A DNA stretch of 64,000 bases from Bordetella genomosp. 10 (lineage in GTDB: Bacteria > Pseudomonadota > Gammaproteobacteria > Burkholderiales > Burkholderiaceae_B), in assembly GCF_002261225.1 (NCBI RefSeq), contig NZ_NEVM01000005.1, forward strand, positions 62,001-126,000, in the 5' to 3' direction. Made by a program: the position numbers and the translations under genes. Positions within the stretch are counted from its first letter, which is position 1. Each line of letters starts with the position of its first letter. Below are positions 53,101 through 60,688 of the stretch, piece by piece. A model generated the notes under the pieces. That model had not been told where the DNA came from. It saw only the letters and a program-made list of their open reading frames with translations, and ran no database searches.

Positions 53101-54320
53101 GCGTGGGCGCCCAGGGCGGAAAGTCGTTTGCCGATGGAGATGGCCAGCCGGATCAGCGACAGATCGCTGCCGGCCGGTCCCAGCAAGGATACGCCAGCCG
53201 GCAGGCCATCGTCGCCGATGAAGGGAATATTGACCTGCGGCAGCCCCGCCAGGCCGGCGATCGAGGTCAGGCGGAACGTCTGGGCACGGATCGCGTCCAC
53301 CGCCGCCGGGTCGGCCGTGCGCGCGATCGCCGCGCTGGAGGCCGAGGGCAGCACCGCCACGCGGTCTTCGCCGAGCAGGCCGCGCACCTCGGCGCGCAGC
53401 CGGTCCTGCACCGCCCGCGCCTCGGCCGCCGCCTCGGCGCCGGTCCCCGCCGCTGCCTGCCAGCGCGCGGCGATGGCAGGCGCGAACACCGGCTGCTCGC
53501 GCGTGATCCAGTCGCCATGCGCGCGCCAGGCGTCATGGGCCGACACGGTGATGTAGGCGCGGCGCCACGTTTCCAGGTCGGTGGCGGACACCGGCCCGCG
53601 CGCCAGCGGCAGGCCGGCGGCCTGCAAGGCGCCGGCCACGGACTCGACCAGCGGCCCGAAGGCGGCGTCGGCCTGCGCGCAGGCATCGGTCAGCACGACG
53701 GCCTCGCGCCACGCGACCTCGCGCGCATCGTCGAGCAATACCCGGCCCACGCGTTCGAACACCTCGTCCCGCGCGGCCAGCCAGGTCACGGTGTCGAACA
53801 GGGGCGACAAGGGCACCATGTGCCGGGCGCTCAACAAGCCATGCGTGGTGCGCAGGCCCCACAAGCCGCAATAGCTGGCCGGCACCCGCGTGGAACCGCC
53901 CGTGTCCGTGCCCAGCGCGAAGTCGACCAGCCCAGCGGCCACCGCGGCCGCCGAGCCGCTGGACGATCCGCCGGGCACGCGATCGGGCGCGCGCGGATTG
54001 CGCGGCGTGCCGTAGTGCATGTTGTCGCCCTGGATGCTGTAGGCCAGTTCGTCGGTGATCACCTTGCCGTGCAGCCGGGCGCCGGCATCCATCAGGCGCG
54101 CCACCACGGGACTGGTATGGGCGGCGGGTTCATGGCTGCGCAGCCATGCCGGGTTGCCCGCCCCCGTGCGATGGCCCGCCACGTCATACAGATCCTTGGC
54201 GGCGAAGCCCAGCCCGTCGAGCGGGCCGCTGCCCGTGGGGGCCAGGCTGAAACGTCCATGCGGGACCCAGGCGCCCACGGTGTCGTCGAAAGGCAGTGTC
54301 ATAGCGTCCGGCATTGTCAT
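53097..54320 (-). CDS. Amidase-signature hydrolase
   Basis: A 407-residue amidase. The triad is Lys42 (FAAKDLYDVAGH), Ser119 (PGGSSSGSAA) and Ser143 (DTGGSTRVPA), with the usual 24-residue spacing. The C-terminal half ends GLPAGVSLLGPAGSDLSLIRLA. The substrate is a small or cyclic amide; the family is broad, so it is unassigned. Both ends overlap neighbours by 4 bp (PuuE-like gene upstream, gntR downstream). The ATG at 54320 is chosen from that overlap; a second in-frame Met lies two codons on. Confidence 0.9.
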   Translation of the reverse strand: MTMPDAMTLPFDDTVGAWVPHGRFSLAPTGSGPLDGLGFAAKDLYDVAGHRTGAGNPAWLRSHEPAAHTSPVVARLMDAGARLHGKVITDELAYSIQGDNMHYGTPRNPRAPDRVPGGSSSGSAAAVAAGLVDFALGTDTGGSTRVPASYCGLWGLRTTHGLLSARHMVPLSPLFDTVTWLAARDEVFERVGRVLLDDAREVAWREAVVLTDACAQADAAFGPLVESVAGALQAAGLPLARGPVSATDLETWRRAYITVSAHDAWRAHGDWITREQPVFAPAIAARWQAAAGTGAEAAAEARAVQDRLRAEVRGLLGEDRVAVLPSASSAAIARTADPAAVDAIRAQTFRLTSIAGLAGLPQVNIPFIGDDGLPAGVSLLGPAGSDLSLIRLAISIGKRLSALGAHA

Positions 54321-55318
54321 AGCGTCGTGTTTCCATTGTTGGACGCCGCCTCGCGCGCCATCGCGCGCGGCGCCGCCACGTCCCGCGCGGCCGGGCGTTG
54401 CGCCGCCGCGTGTTCGAAGATCGCGCCCGGCGTCGTGAACCATATCTCGCCGCTGTCGCGCCGCGCGGCGATATGCGCCAGGGCGCGGCGCAGGTGGCGC
54501 AGCCGGTAGGGCTGCCCCACCAGATAAGGATGCAGGGCGATGCCCATGACCAGCGGCTGACGCCGCGACTGCTCCAGCATCTCGTCGAAGTGGTCGATGA
54601 TGAGCTGGGCGAAATCCTTGCCGTCCATCTGCCGCGCCACGATCATGGGAATATCGTTGACCTCCTGCGGATACGGCACGGCCCACAGCGGCGCGCCGCC
54701 GCGCGTGCGCATCGGCACGGGCTGGTCGTCATGCGACCAGTTCAGCGTATAGCCGTAGCCCGTCTCGGCCAGCAGGTCGGGCGTGAGCGGCGACTCGGCG
54801 ATCCAGGGAGAAAGCCAGCCCGCCGGCCGCTTGCCGCCGACGCGCTCCAGCGCCTGCGCGCAGTGCACGAGCAAGGCGCGTTCGGCGGCCTCGTTGTAAT
54901 CGCCCTGGTGCAAGGCGTTGGTGTGGCCGTGCGCGATCAGCTCGTCGCCGCGCGCCACGCAGGCCTCGACCAGTTCGGGGCAATGGTCCAGCAAGGCCGT
55001 GTTCACGATGGCGCCGGCGGGCAGGCGCAAGGCGTCGAACAGGTCCAGGCAGCGCCAGGCGCCGACCCGGTTGCCGTACTCGCGCCACGCGTAATTCAGC
55101 ACGTCGGGTCCGCCCAGGTGCGGCCCCAGCCGCGCGCCCAGGCCCTCGCCGAAAGCGAAGTGCTCGATGTTGAAGCCCAGGTACACCGCCAGCCGCGCGC
55201 CGTTGGGCCAGGCATAGTCGGGCCGCCGATGGATGGGCGAATACGCGAAGCGGCCGTGCGTGGCCAGCGGGCGGAAATCCGGCAGGTCCGCCATGCCCGT
55301 AACGTCGATACGACTCAT
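54317..55318 (-). CDS. PuuE-like polysaccharide deacetylase family protein (putative cyclic amidohydrolase)
   Basis: A 333-residue NodB-fold protein closest in pattern to the PuuE allantoinase-like branch: NYAWREYGNRVGAWR, ELIAHGHTNALHQG, and GWLSPWIAESPLTPDLL are the recognisable blocks. PuuE opens a ureide ring without a metal centre of the classical type. This copy lies between an NTF2-like gene and an amidase gene, coupled by 4-bp overlaps. A ring-opening step followed by amide hydrolysis is inferred. It is not an assigned allantoinase, since no other purine genes are in the operon. Confidence 0.85.
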   Translation of the reverse strand: MSRIDVTGMADLPDFRPLATHGRFAYSPIHRRPDYAWPNGARLAVYLGFNIEHFAFGEGLGARLGPHLGGPDVLNYAWREYGNRVGAWRCLDLFDALRLPAGAIVNTALLDHCPELVEACVARGDELIAHGHTNALHQGDYNEAAERALLVHCAQALERVGGKRPAGWLSPWIAESPLTPDLLAETGYGYTLNWSHDDQPVPMRTRGGAPLWAVPYPQEVNDIPMIVARQMDGKDFAQLIIDHFDEMLEQSRRQPLVMGIALHPYLVGQPYRLRHLRRALAHIAARRDSGEIWFTTPGAIFEHAAAQRPAARDVAAPRAMAREAASNNGNTTL

Positions 55319-55749
55319 AACGTCGCCAACCCCGCCTTCGCCAGCAGCCATTCGGCGCTGTCGTTCCAGACATCCATTTCCGTGATGAGCCCGTCGCGCA
55401 GCACGTAGCGGTCGACGTAGCGATTGCCCTCGAACGGCGTGCCGTCCAGCCACTCGCCATGCAAGGTGCCGCGGTTGTAGACCACCGCGTATGCCGGCGT
55501 GGCGCCCGCCACCACCTCGGTGGCCTCGAAGCGCTTTTTCACCCAGGCATAGCGCGACGCATTGAAGGCCGCGCATTCGGCCGGCTCGCGCATGGCGCGG
55601 CCGCCGGTGAAGCGGATCCGCAGATCGGGCGAGACGTAGCGCCGCGCGCCCTCGGGGTCGGGTTTCATGAGGATGGTCAGGTAGGCCTCGACGATGGCGC
55701 CCGGATCGCCGGTCCCGGCGCCAGCGTCCTGTCTTGGTGCTTCGTGCAT
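55315..55749 (-). CDS. NTF2/SnoaL-like small protein
   Basis: A 144-residue single-domain protein with the cone-shaped NTF2-like pattern (IVEAYLTILMKPDPEGARRYVSPDLRIRF early; EGNRYVDRYVLRDGLITEMDVW late). Members are isomerases, hydrolases or non-catalytic binding subunits. The ATG at 55749 has GGAG 7 nt upstream. It is the first gene of the operon, and its stop overlaps the PuuE-like start. No catalytic residues could be assigned. Confidence 0.82.
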   Translation of the reverse strand: MHEAPRQDAGAGTGDPGAIVEAYLTILMKPDPEGARRYVSPDLRIRFTGGRAMREPAECAAFNASRYAWVKKRFEATEVVAGATPAYAVVYNRGTLHGEWLDGTPFEGNRYVDRYVLRDGLITEMDVWNDSAEWLLAKAGLATL

Positions 55750-55863
55750 CGTTATCTCCCATGTTCTGCGCCACATTGGTGCGCGCGTTGCGCAACATCG
55801 ATCTTGCAAGGCATGCGGCCGCAAGGCCCCTGCTCCGATTTTTTGCTGCATTAGTCCAATAAA

Positions 55864-55896
55864 TTGTCGTCAATAAATAGAGTGGTTTGACGACAA
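55864..55896. promoter_or_regulatory. Perfect 10-bp inverted repeat in divergent gap
   Basis: TTGTCGTCAA (55864-55873) and TTGACGACAA (55887-55896) are perfect inverted repeats separated by 13 bp, in AT-rich DNA between the NTF2-like start and the importer start. This is the natural operator for the divergent regulator-transporter pair and probably binds the FCD GntR protein at 52336-53100. Confidence 0.68.
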
Positions 55897-56027
55897 AAAC
55901 ATATCCTGACCGAAGCAAAAGCCATGCCAGTATTGTCGCCGGGAAAGTAGTTTTGGCATGGGTTTTGCTTTGACTCCCGATGCAACCATTCCGGCCTCTT
56001 GCACAACGACATCATCGGGAGAACTCC

Positions 56028-57212
56028 ATGTCGCGCTTTTCTCGCCGCACCTTCGTCCGCTCCAGCCTGGCCCTGGCCTGCGCCACCCTGGGCTTCGCCG
56101 CGCAGGCGGCCGAACCCATCAAGATCGGCCTCATCACCGCCCTCTCGGGCCAGTCGGCCCTGGCCGGCGAAGCGATTACGCGCGGCATGCAGATGGCCAT
56201 CGACGAAATAAACGCCCAGGGCGGCCTGCTCGGCGGCCGCAAGCTCGAACTCGTGCGCCGTGACGACGAGGCCAATCCCGCCAAGGGCGTGACGGCCGCG
56301 CGCGAGCTGATCTACAAGGAAAAGGCCGCGGTGATTTTCGGCGGCCTGGACACGCCGGTCTCCATGGCCATCGTGCCGCTGATGAACCAGGCCAAGGTGC
56401 CCTTCATGGGCCCGTGGGCCGCGGGCACGCCCATCACCAAGAACGGCGCCAATCCCAATTACGTGTTCCGCGTCTCGGCGGTCGACGAACAGGTCGACGC
56501 CGGCATGGTCGACTATGCCCAGAAGACCTTCAAGAGCGCCAGGTTCGGCCTGATCATGGTCAACAACCCCTGGGGCGAGTCCAACCAGAAAGGCATCGTC
56601 GCCGCGCTTGCCGCCAAGGGCATGAAGCCCGCCGGCTCCGAGAAATTCGACGACACCGCCGTCGACGTGGTGCCGCAGCTCACCCGGCTCAAGGAAGCCG
56701 GCGCCGACACGCTGCTGCTGGTCGGCAACGTCGGCCCCTCGGCGCAGGTGGTCAAGTCGCTCGACCGCATGGGATGGAAGGTGCCGATCGTGTCGCACTG
56801 GGGTCCCGCGGGCGGCCGCTTCACCGAACTGGCGGGCCCCAACGCCAAGACCGTGCACTTCGTGCAGACCTACAGCTTCTTCGGCAAGCAGTCGCCGGTG
56901 GGCGAGAAGGTCATCGCCGAGATGAAGGCCAAGTATCCCGACGTGAAGGGCCCCGAGAACATCACGCCGGCCGTGGGCGTGGCCAATGCCTACGACGCCA
57001 TGCATCTCACCGCGCTGGCCATCGCCAAGGCCGGCTCCACCGACGGCGACGCGATTCGCCAGGGCTTCGAGCAGATCGACGGCTACGACGGCCTGATCAA
57101 GTCGTACAAGCATCCCTTCACGCCCACGCAGCATGACGCGCTCGGCGCGCAGGACTATATCTGGGCGCAGTTCATCGACAATCGCATCCTGCCCGTGGGC
57201 ATGGACAAGTAA
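56028..57212 (+). CDS. Branched-chain-amino-acid-type ABC importer, periplasmic binding protein
   Basis: A 394-residue LivK-type receptor. The signal carries a twin-arginine motif (SRRTFVRSS). The mature part opens EPIKIGLITALSGQSALAGE and has AIDEINAQGGLLGGRKLEL. The closest type is the HAAT family with broad specificity (amino acids, amides, urea, aromatic acids). The ATG at 56028 has GGGAGA upstream. It is the first gene of the importer operon, divergent from the amidase operon. Confidence 0.93.
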   Translation: MSRFSRRTFVRSSLALACATLGFAAQAAEPIKIGLITALSGQSALAGEAITRGMQMAIDEINAQGGLLGGRKLELVRRDDEANPAKGVTAARELIYKEKAAVIFGGLDTPVSMAIVPLMNQAKVPFMGPWAAGTPITKNGANPNYVFRVSAVDEQVDAGMVDYAQKTFKSARFGLIMVNNPWGESNQKGIVAALAAKGMKPAGSEKFDDTAVDVVPQLTRLKEAGADTLLLVGNVGPSAQVVKSLDRMGWKVPIVSHWGPAGGRFTELAGPNAKTVHFVQTYSFFGKQSPVGEKVIAEMKAKYPDVKGPENITPAVGVANAYDAMHLTALAIAKAGSTDGDAIRQGFEQIDGYDGLIKSYKHPFTPTQHDALGAQDYIWAQFIDNRILPVGMDK

Positions 57213-57227
57213 GCGGCGGAACATTCC

Positions 57228-58106
57228 ATGCAGTTGCTGGCAGCACTCATCAGCGGCCTGGGCCTGGGCAGCATGTACGCCCTCACGGCCCTGGGCTTTC
57301 ACGTTACGCATGCCGTCTCGGGGACGGTGAACTTCGCCCAGGGCAGCTCGATGATGCTGGGCGCGGTGCTGTGCTTCACCTTCGCCCAGACCCTGGGCTG
57401 GGGCATGGGGCCGGCCATCGTGCTGGCCCTGGCGTGCTGCGCGCTATACGGCCTCCTGGTCGAGTTCCTGGCGGTGCGGCCCTTCGCCTCGCGCGGCTCC
57501 AATGCCTGGCTCATGTCCACCGTGGCGCTGGGCATCGTGCTCGACAACGTGGTCATGCACACCTTCGGCAAGGAGCCGCGCAGCCTGCCCTCGCCGCTGG
57601 CGGTGTCGCCCATCGAGGTCGCCGGCCTGGGCCTGGGCGTGTACCCGCTGCAACTGCTCATTCCGCTGGTGGGCTTCGCGCTGGCGGCGGTCCTGCACCT
57701 GGTGGGCCGCCGCACGCGCTGGGGCACGGCGCTGCTGGCCGTCTCGCAAAACCGCGACGCGGCGCGCCTGATGGGCATACCCATCAAGCGCGCGGTGGCC
57801 GCGGCCTTCGCGCTGTCGACCTTGCTGGCCGGCGTGGCGGGCGTGCTGATCGCGCCGCTCTTCAACGTCAACGCCGACATGGGCACCCTGTTCGGCCTGA
57901 AGGCGTACGCCGTGGCCATCCTGGGCGGCATTTCCAGCGCCTGGGGCGTCATGTTCGCCGGCCTGATCTTCGGCGTGGCGGAAGCCGTGGTCACGGTGAC
58001 CCTGGGTTCCGGCTACACCCAGATCATCACCTTCTTCCTGGTCATCGTGGTGCTGGCCGCGCGACCCAATGGCCTGTTCGGCCGCGCGGAGGTCAAGAAA
58101 GTATGA
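57228..58106 (+). CDS. livH: LivH-type ABC permease
   Basis: A 292-residue inner-membrane permease with about eight helices. LivH signatures are LGLGSMYALTALGFHVTHAVSGTVNFAQG in the first 45 residues and ILGGISSAWGVMFAGLIFG near the C-terminus. The stop overlaps the ATG of the fused permease-ATPase gene. It should form the membrane channel with the LivM part of that protein. Confidence 0.94.
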   Translation: MQLLAALISGLGLGSMYALTALGFHVTHAVSGTVNFAQGSSMMLGAVLCFTFAQTLGWGMGPAIVLALACCALYGLLVEFLAVRPFASRGSNAWLMSTVALGIVLDNVVMHTFGKEPRSLPSPLAVSPIEVAGLGLGVYPLQLLIPLVGFALAAVLHLVGRRTRWGTALLAVSQNRDAARLMGIPIKRAVAAAFALSTLLAGVAGVLIAPLFNVNADMGTLFGLKAYAVAILGGISSAWGVMFAGLIFGVAEAVVTVTLGSGYTQIITFFLVIVVLAARPNGLFGRAEVKKV

Positions 58107-60580
58107 ATTCCAAGTCTCTCGTCCTGGGCCTGGCCGCGGCGGCCGTGGCCATCGCGCTGGCCTTCACGCTCAACAGCTACTACGTTTTCGTGCTGGCCCA
58201 GATCGCCCTGCTCGCCATCGTGGGCATCGGCCTGAACGTGCTGCTGGGCCTGACCGGCCAGGTTTCCTTCGGCCACGTGGGCTTCTACGCCATCGGCGCC
58301 TACGTGGTCGCCATCCTCACCACCAAGGCGGGCTGGAGCTTCTGGCCCGCCTGGGCCGCCGGCACCCTGTTGGCCGCCGCGCTGGGCGCCCTCCTGGCCC
58401 TGCCCGCGCTGCGCGTCAAGGGTCCCTACCTGGCGATGATCACCATCGCCTTCAGTTTCATCGTCCAGCATGCCGCCATCGAGATGGACGGCATCACCGG
58501 CGGCCAGAGCGGCATCATGGGCGTGCCGCCGCCGCCGCTGGTCGCGGCATGGGGCGTCGAACAAGCCGTCACCGTGCTCGCCGTGGCCGCCGCCGCCGTG
58601 CTGCTGGCCGCCTACTGGCGGCTCTCGCGCGGCGCCTGGGGCGCCGCCATGCGCGCCGTCAAGGACAGCGAGACGGCCGCGCAGTCCATCGGCCTGAACC
58701 CCCTGGTCATCAAGACCGTGGCCTTCACCCTGTCGGCGGCCGCGGCCGGCCTGGCGGGCGGCCTGTTCGCGCCCTTGTCGGGCTTCGTCACGCCCGACAC
58801 CTTCAACTTCATGCAGTCCATCCTCTTCGTGCTGGTGGTCGTCATCGGCGGCTCGGGGACGGTGGCCGGCCCCGTCATCGGCGCGCTGATCGTCGGCGCC
58901 CTGCCCGAACTGCTGGCCTCGCTGGAAGACTATCGCCTGCTCTTCTTCGGCGCCTTGCTGCTGCTGGTGCTATGGGTGGCGCCCGATGGCCTGATGGGCC
59001 TGTGGCGCCAGGTCCGCGGCCGCGCGGGCATGGCCGCCGGCGCCGATGCGGCGCCCGCCGGCGCGCAAAAGGTCGCCCTGGCCCAACGCCCGCGCGCGAC
59101 CCTCGCTGCCCGGGACCTGGGCATCACGTTCGGCGGCGTGCGCGCCGTCAGCGAGCTGTCCATGCAGGTGCCGGCCGGCGCGGTCACCAGCCTGATCGGC
59201 CCCAACGGCGCGGGCAAGACCACGGCGCTGAACATGCTGAGCGGCTTCTACCAGCCTTCCACCGGCGACGTGCTGCTGGGCGAGCGCTCGCTCGCCGGAC
59301 GGCCGGCCTTCCGGATCGCGCGCAGCGGCGTGGCCCGCACCTACCAGACCTCGCAACTCTTCGGCTCGCTCAGCGTCGAGGAAAACGTCATCCTGGCCAT
59401 CGGCCGCGGCCGTCTCGGCGGCCTGCTGGCGGCTCGCAATCTGCGCGGCGAGCAGCCGCGCGCCCTGGCGCGCGCGCTGCTGGCCTATTGCGGCTACCGC
59501 GGCGCGCCCGAGGCCGTGGCCGGCGACCTGGCGCACGTCGACCGCCGCCTGGTCGAAATCGCCCGCGCCCTGGCCACCGACCCCGACGTGCTGCTGCTTG
59601 ACGAGCCCGCCGCCGGCCTGTCCCGCGAGGACAAGGGCATGCTCGCCACCCTGCTGCGCCGCATCGCCGATGCCGGCATCGGCGTGGCCATCGTCGAACA
59701 TGACATGACCCTGGTCATGTCGATCTCCGACCAGCTCGTGGTGCTGGATGCCGGCCGCCGCCTGGCCGTGGGCACACCCGCCGACATCCAGAACGATCCG
59801 GCCGTCAAGCAGGCCTACCTGGGCGAATCCCTGGACGTCCAGATAAGCGCGGCCCGCGAGCCCCGGACGGCCGGCCCCGAATTGCTGGGCGTATCCGACC
59901 TGGTGGCCGGCTATGGCGCCGAACCCGTGCTGCACGGCATCAGCCTGCAGGTGCGCCAGGGCGAGATGGTGGCCCTGCTGGGCGCCAACGGCGCCGGCAA
60001 GTCCACGCTGATGCGCACGCTGGCGGGCCTGCACCAGAGCCATTCCGGCGCCATGCACATCGACGGCAACACCATCGAGGGCCGTCCGGCCGAGACCGTG
60101 GTGGGCCTGGGCCTGGTGCTGGTGCCCGAAGGCCGCCAGGTCTTCCCCGAGCTGTCGGTGCTGGACAACCTGCGCCTGGGCGGCTTCCTGCACCAGGCCG
60201 GCCGCGAGGCCCGCGTGCAGGAAATGCTGGATCGCTTCCCGCGCCTGCGCGAACGCCTGCACCAGCGCGCCGGCCTGCTTTCGGGCGGCGAGCAGCAGAT
60301 GCTGGCGGTGGCCCGCGGCCTCATGAGCCAGCCGCGCGTGCTGTTGCTGGACGAACCCTCGCTGGGCCTGGCGCCCAAGGTCATCGCCGAGCTGTTTGCC
60401 TCGCTGGACCGCCTGCGCGCGGAGAACATGACGATTCTGCTGGTGGACCAGATGGCGGGGCTGGCCCTGGCCCTGGCCGACCGCGCCTACGTCCTGGAAA
60501 GCGGCCGCGTCGTGGCGCAGGGCACGTCGACGGAAATCGCCGCCAACGATGCGCTGGCCAACGCCTATCTGCATGCGTGA
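58103..60580 (+). CDS. Triple fusion: LivM permease + LivG ATPase + LivF ATPase
   Basis: An 825-residue single polypeptide in one open frame. Residues ~1-310 are LivM (GLTGQVSFGHVGFYAIGAY). An Ala/Gly-rich linker (~312-336) leads to a LivG-type ATPase with Walker A GPNGAGKT at 366-373 and Walker B Asp500. A LivF-type ATPase follows with Walker A GANGAGKS at 627-634 and signature LSGGE at 726-730. In the LivG half the signature is DLAHVDRR (about 475-482) instead of LSYGQ, so its C-loop is degenerate. Usually these are three separate genes. The ATG at 58103 overlaps livH. Confidence 0.93.
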   Translation: MNSKSLVLGLAAAAVAIALAFTLNSYYVFVLAQIALLAIVGIGLNVLLGLTGQVSFGHVGFYAIGAYVVAILTTKAGWSFWPAWAAGTLLAAALGALLALPALRVKGPYLAMITIAFSFIVQHAAIEMDGITGGQSGIMGVPPPPLVAAWGVEQAVTVLAVAAAAVLLAAYWRLSRGAWGAAMRAVKDSETAAQSIGLNPLVIKTVAFTLSAAAAGLAGGLFAPLSGFVTPDTFNFMQSILFVLVVVIGGSGTVAGPVIGALIVGALPELLASLEDYRLLFFGALLLLVLWVAPDGLMGLWRQVRGRAGMAAGADAAPAGAQKVALAQRPRATLAARDLGITFGGVRAVSELSMQVPAGAVTSLIGPNGAGKTTALNMLSGFYQPSTGDVLLGERSLAGRPAFRIARSGVARTYQTSQLFGSLSVEENVILAIGRGRLGGLLAARNLRGEQPRALARALLAYCGYRGAPEAVAGDLAHVDRRLVEIARALATDPDVLLLDEPAAGLSREDKGMLATLLRRIADAGIGVAIVEHDMTLVMSISDQLVVLDAGRRLAVGTPADIQNDPAVKQAYLGESLDVQISAAREPRTAGPELLGVSDLVAGYGAEPVLHGISLQVRQGEMVALLGANGAGKSTLMRTLAGLHQSHSGAMHIDGNTIEGRPAETVVGLGLVLVPEGRQVFPELSVLDNLRLGGFLHQAGREARVQEMLDRFPRLRERLHQRAGLLSGGEQQMLAVARGLMSQPRVLLLDEPSLGLAPKVIAELFASLDRLRAENMTILLVDQMAGLALALADRAYVLESGRVVAQGTSTEIAANDALANAYLHA

Positions 60581-60590
60581 GCGGGCTGCC

Positions 60591-60625
60591 GGCGTTCTAT
60601 CCGGGCATGCCCCGGGCAGAACGCC
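60591..60625. terminator. Compound hairpin between convergent importer and lapD
   Basis: GGCGTTCT (60591-60598) and AGAACGCC (60618-60625) enclose a second dyad, GGGCATGCCC (60603-60612). The nested structure lies in the 108-bp convergent gap and probably terminates the importer transcript. There is no U tract. Confidence 0.5.
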
Positions 60626-60688
60626 CATCGGGCGCCGGCCCGCGGCCTGCATCCGGCCGCGATAGCCGATCGTGCCGTGGGGGCCGCC

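Noticed and set aside
57371..58102. Longer N-terminus for the fused Liv protein
   Set aside because: The upstream part overlaps livH in another frame and encodes no LivM-like sequence; the ATG at 58103 overlaps the livH stop as usual in these operons.
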